From Nymphaea colorata (Eukaryota > Streptophyta > Magnoliopsida > Nymphaeales > Nymphaeaceae), in contig NC_045138.2 of NCBI RefSeq assembly GCF_008831285.2, forward strand, positions 34,652,769-34,716,768: a stretch of DNA of 64,000 nt, given 5' to 3'. A program made the translations under genes and the position numbers. Of this stretch, positions 1 to 11,652 are shown piece by piece. Each line of letters starts with the position of its first letter. Within the stretch, counting starts at the first letter, position 1. The notes beneath the pieces are model-generated. The model did not search any database and was not told the origin of the DNA. It worked only from the letters and a program-made list of their open reading frames with translations.

Positions 1-1650
1 CTCAGTTCAGTTGCCACCTCTAGTAACTTTCTAAAACTCACTGCTACACTTCTACATCTCACATGCTTCTTGTCATCTTCTATCCTTATAACCAAAGACA
101 GAACATTAACCCTTGAATAATGACAAGCAATGACCAGCAGTGGTGTCCGTTCAATAGGTCTTATTGCGGATCACTGTCTTCTCTCCACAGCTAGATCAGT
201 ATGGCACCTCATACCGTCGGTAGTACGGCAGTTACTCATGCCTTAGATTGCGGTAGGATGCAGAGGACTCCTGAAAATCACAAACACAAGCACGAGGCAG
301 TATTTAGCAGGGTGTAGGATCCCCTTGGTGGATAAAGTTATTTGATACATGATATGAGATGCTGGCAAAAGACGAGGAGGGATTCTGAAACCTTCGAGGA
401 AGTTAAGAATTTTAACAATCGAAAGGCTGTATAAGGCTCGAGATTTCGTTAATGCGGATCCATGAAGGATGATCATAAGAAAGATACATTGTAGGATCTT
501 TTCCTACTTCTTCGAGAACCAGAACAGATGGAGCTTTACCGTCTATGATCACTCCCCCAGTAGAAAACTCTGGGATAGCACGCCAAGCTTTCCCCTACGA
601 TAGATCACGGTGGCATTTGAGCTTACGGCTAGGCCTTTAGAAATATAGATTTTAACCTGAGTCGCAACGGGAATGTGACTGATGCTTGCGATAAATAACA
701 TTCATTACCACGGTCTAGTGTCTTTTGAACGACCTAGAATTTCCTTTTTCGTGTTGATGAGGAAAATTTCTAATCTGTAAAAAGATGACGGATAAATCGA
801 TAAACTGATTAGATGACAGAAGCATAAATAAAAGAAATGTTGGTGAAACCGTGAAAGCAACATGTTGCAGTGAAAATCTTCAGAAAATATGGAGGAGAGA
901 CAGGAGAGTGCACCTCAGACAAGTAGAGAAACTGTTTTGAGGAAACGATCAGGAAAGTACGTGGAAGTCTGGTGACACAAACCTTCTGCATGTTTATAAC
1001 TTGCAAATAGCCCTTTTTCTTATTTTTACCCAAAAACGAAGAGGATCACATTCTTACACCCACTCTCTATGACACAGATGGATCCAGAAAAACTTAAGAA
1101 GATGCAGAGTGCTGTGAGAACAGGAGGTCGTGGAACAGCTCGCAGGTGATCCATGCTTTCTGCACTGCTAATGAACGACTTGATACGATGTTATGCTTAA
1201 TGATTGCCATGCTCTTCTCAGATGTTTGGTACAACTCTGTTTTTCTGACAGTAAGAACTGTATCCACCTGGCTTAAGGGTTGAACCAAAAGTCGTTCAAG
1301 TTAAAAAGAAGATCAAGTGTTTCCAACACCCAGGCTTGCATCTGCCTAATCTCCCGCTTAACCGTCATTCTGTCCCCAAAACAGAAGAACTTGCCGTTTG
1401 ACTTTGTTTTGCTGTCCACGCTTAATTTAAATACCTGACCATAATCTTCAATGCTGTGAACCGTAATGGTCAAGGATGTATTAGCTTTCCAGGTTGCATG
1501 ATCATACATGATAGAGTGGATTAGTAGGGGATATTCTATCTTAATGGCCCCGTGTGACGATGGAGGGCTTATTGGTCCAGCAAAAGTTGGCTGAATACCA
1601 ACCTGCGCTGATGATGATCAGTATTTCTTAAATCCGGAATTTCTTAGACG
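1..1650. other. Left-edge spacer with weak coding-like scraps
   Basis: No gene can be supported here. Two minus-strand open stretches (about 1094-1288 and 1273-1509) have a fairly protein-like composition. The second contains a run rich in Val, Asp, Lys and Trp that could be a decayed exon. I do not recognise a family, cannot find a start or splice sites that join them, and the stretch could equally be chance. Confidence 0.4.
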
Positions 1651-1716
1651 CATACTCGCATACGAAGTACGAACTCTCTCCAACACATACACGAGCACCT
1701 TTCTCTGATATCATGG

Positions 1717-2290
1717 ATGGTGTCTAACAACAGAAAAAAGGCAGTCCACAAGGGAGGTCAAATTGACGAGAAAAGGTTGCAGGGCATCCACAAAAAGAAT
1801 TCGGCAGCTTTAGTTGCAGGTGCTAATGAAGCAAAGATCTACATTGGTGAAACTATCCTACATATAGTGAACGCTACAGGTGCCTCTTTCTCTGTCTCTC
1901 TCTCTCTCTATCTCTCTCTCACATATCGTCTGATTGTGCAGTAAAACATTCTCAATCTGCCAACTATCACGTGGTCACCGGCAGCACCCATGCAGAAAGT
2001 ATTATCTCCTGCCAATTTGTTTAGGCGCATCAGCCATTCACATTTGATTGCTTTAGCTCAGTAAGGTCATTTATGCTTACGTGTTTGTTACATTTTCTGA
2101 TTCACAGCAATGGCGGTTAATTGTCCGCAACCGATTGCAGACAAGCAAGGTAAAAAAAAAAAAGGCTGTCAAATGGTGTAAATATGTTGCTGAGCAGCAT
2201 GGATAACCTTTCTGACTTGCAGGTGGCCGAGCACCAGCTCGAAGCACCTGCGCGCAGGCGTCAACATTACACTGCTACCGCAAAACTTGA
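1717..2290 (+). CDS. Possible small three-exon protein, about 90 residues
   Basis: Three short exons fit together with consistent phase: 1717-1879, 2108-2149 and 2223-2290, ending in TGA. Both introns are GT-AG and both junctions are phase 1. The first intron carries a CT microsatellite after its donor and the second is only 73 bases. The product would be a basic, soluble protein with an N-terminal Lys/Arg-rich stretch and no signal peptide or membrane helix. The frame is open upstream to about 1648, so the true first exon may lie further left. I do not recognise the family. The exon joins are inferred from splice consensus only, and the model could be a pseudogene or a gene fragment. Confidence 0.3.
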
Positions 2291-2608
2291 TGCAATTTCG
2301 AGGCAGGTTTTGAAGAAACAAATTCTGATGTATGTCTTTCACAGTGCCAAATGTGTACAGCAATTTTGCCAAATTCTAGTCAGGTTACAGCGAAAAAATC
2401 AGCTTCCATGAGTTTTTCAAGTCCTAATTAGAGTTAGAATGATACAAACATGTCTAGTTGCAGCACTGTACAGTGCGTATACATTTCTCTCGTTGTGTAC
2501 TTGTGGTATTTGCTCGTTCTATTACACAGCTCTATGCGGTGCCAACCGAACTCATCTGTATCTTCAAGCGTCCATTTATACGAGTAATTTGATTTTCACT
2601 TAAATTTA

Positions 2609-2793
2609 GGGGTGAAGTCAGGAATTTTTTATTAAAGGAGCCGAACTATATTTTTAAAATTTTAATAGGAGTCAAACTGAAATTTTTCAAAATTTTTACA
2701 TTGGCTAAGTTAAAATTTTAAAAAAAAATTAATTTTTGACATTTTGAGGGAGCCCAAGGCCCCTGCCGGTTCCCCTTGGCTCTCTGCTCTGCT
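2609..2793. repeat. MITE-like dispersed repeat
   Basis: An AT-rich core is bounded on the left by a G-rich end (GGGGTGAAGTCAGGA) and on the right by a C-rich end reading CCCCTTGGCTCTCTGCTCTG. The two ends are imperfect inverse complements. The right half has the 'gagggagcccaaggcccc' character of a short non-autonomous repeat that is common in plant genomes. No coding capacity is seen. The class is inferred from composition and ends; no second copy was found in this window. Confidence 0.45.
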
Positions 2794-4270
2794 AAGAAAT
2801 AGCTGGTGTGAATAGTGCTTTGGTTGCCGTTGTTACAATTCCTGCAATTGTTTTACATTATCAAACGCCTCGCCGTACTATTTTCAAGTTAAAAGTTGCT
2901 TCGGCAGATGAGGATTTGAATGAAGCGACTCAAGAAGAGTTTTCAGGACGCTGTTGCAGAGGCATTTGGAGCATGAAGAGGTAGTAAAAAATTTTGCGCC
3001 TTTCGCATGGAGCAAAACCATAACAACGAAGGGTGGTAAAAGCACATATTGGCCTGAATCGACCTCTTCCAGTGGATTCGGAGGCAAACCAATTCGATTT
3101 TGTTGCTGATTCAAGAGTGCCACGCCTACGTTTTTAATTATTTTTAACATCTGAAATATTTTTCTTACTGTTAAGTGTTAACTATCGTTTAAATATTTTC
3201 ATTTATTTTTTTCAAAATGATCGCTTTATTGTTTTTTACAACTATCAATTGATTCAGCTGAACCGACAAATTGGCTGATTCATGGAATTAGCAGCTCACT
3301 GATTCAGCTCCTAAATCGATTCAAGCAACACTACTTGTATCAATTTAGGCATCAAATTCTTGTGTATAATGCTTATTCCAACTGATGTCATATTTTATAG
3401 GGTCAACAGTTTCAATCACTTTATTGTTTCATAAATTACAAGTTTTAGAAGGTGAAAATTCAATAGCCCAAAGTTCATGATCACCGATGCAAAATTATTA
3501 TTTTCGGTTCAATTTTGGCAGTAAAAACGCAAATTACTGCTTTTCAAGATAACCAACAGCACAGTTTTCGTTTTCTGAAGGTTTACAGTAAAATTTAAAT
3601 CACAAATTTGTAAACCGGTCGCTGCCCCAAACATTTGTTTGTCTTGGCAAAATCATGATACCTTTCGTTGTGAAAAAAAATGTCACAAAGTCCTACTTAT
3701 CGAAGAAAAATAAAATTCTGAACAAGGAAATCTCTGCGTAGTAACATAAAAAATATTTTAGAGTACAGGATAGTCAAAGACCAGTATCTCCATCAATAAA
3801 AGAAAAGTAATGGCATTTTATCTGATCGGGCAAGAAAAGGAACTCCCATTTGGTTTTGATCAAGTGATCACCCTCACAATATTCTGATCTGGCGATTCGG
3901 TTAGCCCCAGTGAGTGGGCACTAGGATCTCTGGATTCCAAGCTGGCCATAATTACAAAACCTGAGTTCGGAAATGTAACTCTCAAAAGAATATGAAAGAA
4001 TAGATCGTCTATGAGGACATCACAGAAAAGTTACGTATTACAGATAAAACCGAACCACAACCACTACTGCCATGTACAATACCTGGAGCCTTCTGATGAG
4101 TTACCGAACTTCTCAAGTGAAGAATCAAACATCAACAACCCAGTGGGATTCCATGGACTCGACGAACACCCAATCCAACATGTTGATCTCATGGAACCAA
4201 TTACTGGGACACCCCATGAGTGAATTCACTGCCGGCTCATTACCGCAAGTATAAAAGTGCTTCTCATTGT
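2794..4270. other. Spacer and likely 3' flank of the GT29 gene
   Basis: AT-rich sequence without a supportable gene. The right part, roughly 3900-4270, lies just downstream of the minus-strand GT29 stop codon and probably holds its 3' untranslated region. Nothing else is recognised. Confidence 0.5.
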
Positions 4271-7200
4271 CTACATATTTGAATTCAATTTGTGTCTCAC
4301 ACAGACAAGATCATCCAACTTGTTGCCATCCATCTTATAGAGTGAGACACCCTCCATTTGAATATAGTGTTCTTGTGCTTCTTTTCTAAGTCTTTCAAAT
4401 GGCATTACTTCCCATTTCATGTAATTTGAAGTCTTTCGGGTCTCAGACATGTCAGCTGATCTAGAAATCTTGCTAACACCAGCACTTGCAGTGCCCCAAA
4501 CTTTACAGCTTCCAAACTGGCCTAACCCTTCTGAAGTGGTGCCACTTTTCTTTAAATACAGTGCTGCAGCATGAGCAGCTTTTATCACGTCTCTGCCAGG
4601 CACATCTGTCCACTCTTGTTTTCGGCCTGCCCTCATAGGTGAATGGATTCTAATAACCTGTTTATTCAAGGAATAGATTAAGGGTTAAACACACACAGAT
4701 ATATATATATATATATCTATATATATATATATATAGCCTGCACGCATGCATGCGTGCTCGCGCGCGCGAGAGAGAGAGAGAGAGAGACATACACCAAGGC
4801 ACTCCAGAAGCTGATAATAAGCCCTTCCTTGTAATGGGTTGTGCCCCTGTCTTGGAGTTGAAAAGTAACGCGTCCTGCAGAGAACACAGGCATGTGTAGA
4901 CATTTACAAAGACGACAGGGTTTATGAGTGCATATAAGGTCACTACGCTCACCACTCTGTATAGCCAGGATCAACTGTGAAGCCATAGATGTCAACAATA
5001 TCGCACATTGAAAGTGCTAGCTCTATTGATTTCATTCCTGTTCCTTTAGCACCTTTTCTCAAAACAATGCCTTGGAAAAGGTAAACGGGGTTTGGCAGTG
5101 TCTGCATGCACAAAAAAATTACACTGAAGAATAGGTCAAACAAATCTATCAATGGGGAACCACCCCCCCCCCCCCAACTGTCCAGTCTCCTCATTAAGGT
5201 AAATTTTATTGGTATACATGCAACATATGAATTTTCACAAGGTAAATGCTAGTAACTGCCAGACATGACGTAGGATATTGCCAATATAGTACCGGAAGTA
5301 GCCAATAAGTGGTTTTTTTTTTTTATTCAAGAATTATGTACCTTTATCATTGTGTTGAAGTCCCTGTGCGTCAAACTTTTGATTATTAGCACCTCATCAG
5401 CTACAAAATCAAATATTAGGCACATAAGTCCAATCTGAACCAAGAAAATAGATATTATCACCTAAGTGCATGAGCATGATCCTTCTGGAGTGGAACCTGA
5501 TCCATAAGCTATAGAAAAAAACGTTCAGAAGAATATTGAGCTCACCTGATCCATTGACAACAGCAATCATGTTGCGGGCAACACCCCTTGCGACTAGACG
5601 GAAGTCCCTTTTCAAGCCAACATACTTCGCATATTTCTAGAGCATGCAAAAGAAGCATAATCAAATACAGTATGCTAATAACTGCAAAGATGCAAAGACT
5701 GGGACTCAGCTGTCAAGTAGACCAGGAAAACTGCTTTATAGTCTTGGTCTCAATGTGATTGTGGAGAATAGCAAGCTGTGCCCCATTTATAGGCATGAAT
5801 CTCCTAAGAAGATTCAACCTTGATGGGAGAAACAAATGGAAGACAAGTGCAGTTCTTGAAACAAATATAAGTAATTAGCAACATAAAAAGAGGATCCTGA
5901 CTAAAAAAAGGAAAACTTTTAATACCAAAAATTATGCTGGTAGTCAAGCACATAACTTGGTGATTAGATTTTACTAAACCCAAAAGCAGAAGCTGAGTTT
6001 TAAATGTAAGCTTCATAAAAAACCTAAACTTCAATGCATCAGTCATCCCTTTCTTTTTCTTCTGTTAGAATTCCAGATGCCCTTTCTTACCCACATTGGC
6101 AATACAAGGATACTTCTTACAACTTCTGAAGCATCTGATGATCATTAACCCCATGTGAGTAAGCAAATGGGTAGACCAATTACTTGCTAGAGGGGTTGTG
6201 CAACCAAGTTTTGAGGAAGAACCACTTTTTTGGTCCAATGTGTTTTATGGGCCACAACATAGCCTTTGTTAATATCTTGTTTATTTGCTACGAAGAAATC
6301 CACAGAGAAGAATTAGGTGTAGTACTCTAATTTTCCATCCTGAACATAGTTTAAGAATCAAATCAAATAAGATTTTGCATCACTGTAGTATATCATATTT
6401 ATCTAAATATATAGGATAACACATTAATAACAAATAGCTCTCCTATAACACATCGAATTAACAATTGTTTTCTGTTTTCTTTTTGAAGTTCTCAGCAAAA
6501 CTTAAGGCTCACCTAGGTGGTCAGGGAGGTGCACACCTTAGAAACTAACCATGATTTTGGAGTTTGGACCACATTAAAGAACTAAACATCAAATGCAGAT
6601 TCCAAAAAATAATAGTTGAGCAATAGAAATCACTTCCCAGCCCAATGAATACACACTAAACCAGCATTTCCATATATTATATTAGATAAATATTACCTAG
6701 CAGACCTCCCAAAGGAAAAAAAAGATCGAGTATACACCTCATTGACCGGTGCTTCATTATCTCTAATAACAGCATCATGAGCATCAATCTCCTGTCCAAA
6801 CTCTGTCTTTAGAAGGTCTCCTGAGTTCCCGACAACTGCACAGGTCCTAAATTGACGGGGAAAGAAAGGTGGTTTGGACGGCAGGACTAATTCAAGGTGC
6901 TCCTCACAAAGTGTGCGGTTGTAACATTTGTCAGCCCCTCTTCAATCAACAAAAACAAACTATCAATGCCACATTATCCATGAACTTGAAAAAATTATGC
7001 TAGAATGCAAGGAAAACCAGGTAAAAATTGTTTAGCAGCATACAATTGTGCAATCCTTTTTGCTGCATACTCTAGCCAACCATCAGGACGAGCATCTAGA
7101 TATTCCCTTGTTAAGATTGTAGTCATGTTTCGATACTGCAATTATTGAATATTAGAACACAGAACCCCAAGAGAAAAAATAAATCAAGCATCCAGTAAAA

Positions 7201-8833
7201 TGCTATTACCTGTTCCCATAGAAGAATAGCCTCACAAATATCATATTCATAATCAAGGGCTTCATACTTGTTAAATTGCTTATTGTACTGAAAAACGGAG
7301 AATATGAAAAGTTAAATCAGGAACTGGTATAAGCACCATTGGATCAGTTCCCATGGGGATCCGATCCAATTCTATTCCTGTTGCCTAACAGGAACATTCA
7401 ACTAATATGCAAAAAGGAGCCACAGATAGCTTAAGAGATTACCCAGGTACTGTTTGTGCCTTCAGGAAATTTAAGGATGAGTTTGCAGTGATCAACAATC
7501 TCTGCCGTAAGACCTAAGCCTTTGTTTGCCTAGAAGATACCTAATAGTTAGAAGATGGCCTTCCATACAGAATTAGAAGTTCCATACATATGAAAAACTT
7601 AGAATGAACAATCTAGCTGTACAACATCGTTGCTGTAGTGTTTCTTTCTTTTTTTTCCAGGAGAGAAGCAACTAAAGCCAATTGAATTAAGCAGAAAATT
7701 TGATTTCATTGTCCTTGAGTGAATTCTTCTACAACTGTGACCAACAAAAATTGATAAATACAATTCAGTCTAGGAGTCTATGCAGTGATAGTATATATGC
7801 TTTCTAGTTTCTTCCAAATGAACTAGCCCCAAGGTAATAAAGGACCTAAAAGAATGTTGCACAGGGAGTTCAGGCATCGGCAGCTCCCCTTTTAGACGTA
7901 GATATCTCAAAATCTCTAACCAGATACAACGGTGAGGCCAAATCCCTGCACGAAGTTCCCAATGTCCCACCAATATATGCCACTTGAAATCATTGTTACC
8001 GCAACACAACGAAAATTCTTAGCTAACTGCCAACTCCACTAACGACCACTTGCATTGAAAGAGCTTCAAAATCGGTATTATAATTCATAGTGATGTAGAT
8101 CAACTGAACTAAAAAGTGCATGCATGTAGATCAAACATATACTCAAATTTCAGCTCCGGGAATCGCTAGAAACTATGCATTACTGGATTGAACGCTGCCC
8201 AGAAGAACGCGCAGTAGAATCAGATGCATATTTGCGCATCCTATTGGCCGTTATTATCAAACAATTCCAATAGACAATATAGCTACTCAAATTACTAGGA
8301 ACAAAAAAGATCCAGTAAATAAAAAAGGTCTAAGTATTATTCTTGAGGTGAAACCTATAGAGGCCTTAAACTAAAACTCTGATATAGACAACCCGTTTTT
8401 GAAGATCCAAAAAACGCAAAAAGATGGCATTAAAGCAGGCACGCGTCTAAGCGCCAAGACAGGGACCATATAGAAAGATGTAAAAATTTCTAGGTCAAAT
8501 CAACAAGACAAAGGAAAAAGAAATGGGCGTGGATCTATCGAGTGAACTGAAACACTGACCACACATTGCTGCAGTTGGCTTTGTAATTGATACAGCCTCA
8601 GAATGCTCTTGTCCCTCAGCTCGTTTCTCCTCGATCCTACAGGGGTAGCCAGGAAACAGGATCAGAAAGAGGGGTATCGCGCAGAAAGAAATGAAGATAG
8701 ATAGAAGGGAAAAGGTGGGGGGAAGGAATCAGCTTACTGGTGAGTGAAAATTGAATGGCGAAGACCAAAAGGGCGAAAGAGAAAACGATGAAGAGAAGGG
8801 TGATGGTGGCGGGCCGTCGGTGGGGGGCTTCAT
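4271..8833 (-). CDS. Sialyltransferase-like protein, glycosyltransferase family 29 (first exon frame-broken)
   Basis: Eleven coding exons on the minus strand: 8833-8738, 8636-8560, 7529-7443, 7287-7210, 7135-7044, 6939-6738, 5636-5546, 5400-5342, 5101-4953, 4874-4793 and 4657-4271. All junctions are GT-AG with matching phase. The corrected product is about 466 residues. It is a type II Golgi protein: a short basic N-terminus, one membrane helix in exon 1, then a lumenal GT29 domain. Sialylmotif L is seen as [11 protein letters not shown] near residue 177, and motif S as [14 protein letters not shown] in exon 9. The C-terminal exon carries IHSPMRAG and a distinctive MDGNKLDDL tail. Plant GT29 proteins act in pectin or arabinogalactan glycan assembly rather than classical sialylation. 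Length and tail fit the MGP2/SIA1 or GALT29A type, but I cannot choose between them. Exon 1 lacks one base, so the ATG at 8833 is out of frame with the membrane helix. Confidence 0.85.
4690..4790. repeat. Compound microsatellite in GT29 intron 10
   Basis: An AT run, an alternating purine-pyrimidine stretch (CGCGCGCG with ACGCATGCATGCGTG) and a GA run follow one another inside a 135-base intron. On the gene strand the CT run starts only a few bases after the donor GTATGT of exon 10. The tract makes spurious long open frames in this region. Confidence 0.85.
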
Positions 8834-9029
8834 GGTGGTCGTAGAATCCTTTCTTCCGAGAGAGGGTGCAGGCAGAAGCCGATTCGTCCGATCGATTAAC
8901 TTCGAGCTGATGATGCGTGTCGGTCGACCGAGTTCGCGCGGGGAGACTGACACCGATTGCTGCTGAATGGGAAATAAAACGGGTCAGGTTGGGGTGGCCA
9001 TGTTCGGATCAGCCCACCCGATTTCAAGC

Positions 9030-9036
9030 ATATATA
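9030..9036 (-). promoter_or_regulatory. Possible TATA box of the GT29 gene
   Basis: TATATA lies about 200 bases upstream of the ATG at 8833. It would give a leader of roughly 165 bases. It is the only good TATA match close upstream, but AT-rich flanks make chance hits common. Confidence 0.35.
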
Positions 9037-9049
9037 CTTATTTGTTGGC

Positions 9050-11300
9050 AGTGCACTACCGACGATGATGAAGAAGAGAAGGACATTCTTCTCAGGCAGG
9101 AGCAGGACTTGTGAATTCCCAACACTGAGCCTGCAAATTAATGGATGCAAATGTGCCGATCGAATCTGGTCTCGGGTGCTCTTTATTTTTCTACTGCATC
9201 ACCATCCCTTTCCGTTTCGACCATTTCGCTGTCCGAGCAGTTGAAGTCCTGCTACCTGACACAAGAGAGAAGCGAACCAACACAAAGAGCCGCATCCCTT
9301 TCCCTTCGCCATCTTCTTACTAGGTACGTGCTTATTTGTCACTAGCAATTCATGACAAGGAGTTCTAGTCTTGCTGCCTGCTGGCTGGCTGGCTGGATCC
9401 TATACATAGCTATAGCTTAGATTATGTGATCTTAAGGCTTTCTAGTATGGTACTAGAACTGAAAATACAGGAAAAAATGTATCATGAGTCTGTATATGTT
9501 GGAACTAGTCCCATATTAGTAAGTTTTGGTAAATTAAATTGAGCTAGTTAATAGAATATTAGTATTAGCAGTGTAAACATTTATATGATTATGGAATTAT
9601 TGCATTGATATTCTTAAGTTAGGAAGCGTGAACTTGTATTATAAGAGTTTGTAAGTTCTTAGGTTCTTTGTTAAAAGTTAGCAATTTAGTTGTAGTTTTT
9701 AGTGGCTTAAAATGAAGTTGGACGAGAGGGAGGTGCATTCATAAGCTTTTAACATGTCATATTCTGTACCGGGTGTTTGTTGTCGGGAGGGAAGATGGAG
9801 TTCACTTCACGATAATTAATCATGTGAAGGCAAAAATGATCGAAGACTATTAATATACCACGGCTAGTGGCTTATGAAAATCACACACACGGATAAATGA
9901 GGAGCATCTGGAGAAATATTTGATTTCAAAATTTCTTCTTGTCCACCTACTACGATTAGTAGTAGTCATCGTAGACGAAGTAAAAGGGAATCATGAAATA
10001 CTTGTACAAGTATTCTTATTCTTGGCCATGAAGTATATTTAGGGGTTGTAGAACCGGAGAGGCCTCGCAAATCTGAGTGAGTGCGTGGTGAACTTAATCA
10101 ATCAGAGAGATTAAACTTAAAGGGGCAATTATTGATGAGAATGGAGATGATCTGGCACTAATAATGATGCATTATTTGACATGGATGGATTGTACGCCCG
10201 CTGCCGTTTGTTGGCCTTCCCTCATCTTTGAGGATCTAAAAAAAAAGGGGTGTAGGTGCTGCGTCACAATCTTTTTTTCTTTTTAATTTTTAAAAATATA
10301 ATTACCTTTTTCCTGTCTCTCTCGCATATTCTACGCTTTATACTATAGCTTCCAACGGATTCAGTCTCAATCATCCCATGCATCTCTTTCTATTCTATGG
10401 GTAGCACAACTGGTTGGGTTAAGGTTTTACTGAATCAAGTGGTGCAGGTATTCAATTTCATTTTTGAACAGTGCTATGTTGATGGTATTAACAAGTAATG
10501 TTAGTAAATAAGATTCTCGTCTCGTCTCTCCAGTCTCCTCTCCTCTCCTCTCCTCTCAAAAAAACAAAACAAAACAGAACCTTTCACCTATCTCCCGACG
10601 AGGGCCACCGGACGGCATCTTTTCTTCATCTCCCAATAACCGGCGGCCCTCCCTTTCTTTGTTTTGATGAGTGAAGAGAAGACCGCCGCTTAGCAGACAG
10701 TGCGAATTATATGCTTTCTAAATGCAGTCCGGCCAGGGGACCTCCAATAATTTTACTACAATTATAGATAGTCCTGCTGGTTAGTGAAAATAGTGGGCGG
10801 CGTTCAGTTGTGGAAATGAAGACAAGCCCACAGACTTGGATCCAAGAAATTGCTTGGCTGTGCAGGAGTGGAGGACCTTGGTGTTTGGAAATCGCTCCCG
10901 CAATATGGACGGACGCTCCCCCCTTCCATCAATCAAAACTTTACTCCCGTGAACGCCACCTGTTTTGTTACAATATATTAATTGTTCAAGGAAGAAAGAG
11001 AGAATCGTGTTCAGGCCGTAGGTTTTCCAGTTTTTTTTAATGTATCATTCATGGCCTGCTCTCTCCCATGGATTTGGTAGTTGAACTTTCTGGAAAAGTC
11101 CATCGGTTTTGAAATTTCTTGGTAGGCACTCAACGCTAAACAAAACAAAATTTAGGACGTGAATATGTTTGTACTAATTACCGCTCCGTGTCCGAGAAGA
11201 GAACCATTCTGCGCGTTGTCAAAATCCGTGGGCCCTTACAATTCTGTGTTCTTTTCCTCTTCCCCGGCGCGGTTTCGCCGAAAGCAACCAAAAAGACGCC
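9050..11300. other. Spacer between GT29 and PPDK regulatory protein genes
   Basis: This is the divergent upstream region between a minus-strand and a plus-strand gene. It is AT-rich and contains a CTCCT microsatellite at about 10534-10557 followed by an A-rich stretch. No conserved protein fragment, tRNA or recognised transposon end was seen. Confidence 0.5.
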
Positions 11301-11313
11301 CTACAGCCCGGCG

Positions 11314-11320
11314 TATATAT
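11314..11320 (+). promoter_or_regulatory. TATA box of the PPDK regulatory protein gene
   Basis: TATATAT sits in a locally GC-rich stretch, about 335 bases before the ATG at 11653. It would give a pyrimidine-rich leader of roughly 300 bases, and the run of CT-rich sequence at 11430-11640 fits a plant 5' leader. The call is from motif and position only. Confidence 0.55.
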
Positions 11321-11652
11321 TCAATCCATCATCCCCATGCGACGGCTACACCCATAAATCGAATCGAGAGCAACGGCAGTCGAGACGGCCGACTGATCTG
11401 AGGCGCCGGATCAATTTTCTGGTCCGGAACTCAACATTCTTCTCCCCCTTTCTAACCCTTCACTGCGTTTCATCCCCTCTTCATCCTTCCCGGGCTATTT
11501 CCTTCCCTTTCCTTGAAGCCCGCTGCGTTTTACTTGTGATTCCTCCTCAATCCCAACTGAATTTCCTTCCGCCTTTCTACAATCCCACACCTGTCCTCTT
11601 CTCCCTCCTCGAAAACCTCGGCCTGCCCTCGATTCTTCGGATCGCTCCCAAA

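Noticed and set aside
4662..4998. Three overlapping minus-strand open frames with repeated Ser-Leu and Tyr-Ile runs
   Set aside because: They are translations of the CT and AT microsatellites in the GT29 intron running into the neighbouring exon.
10534..10575. Possible regulatory element in the CTCCT and CAAAA repeats before RP1
   Set aside because: It is a simple microsatellite far from the predicted TATA box, with no motif that would mark a control site.
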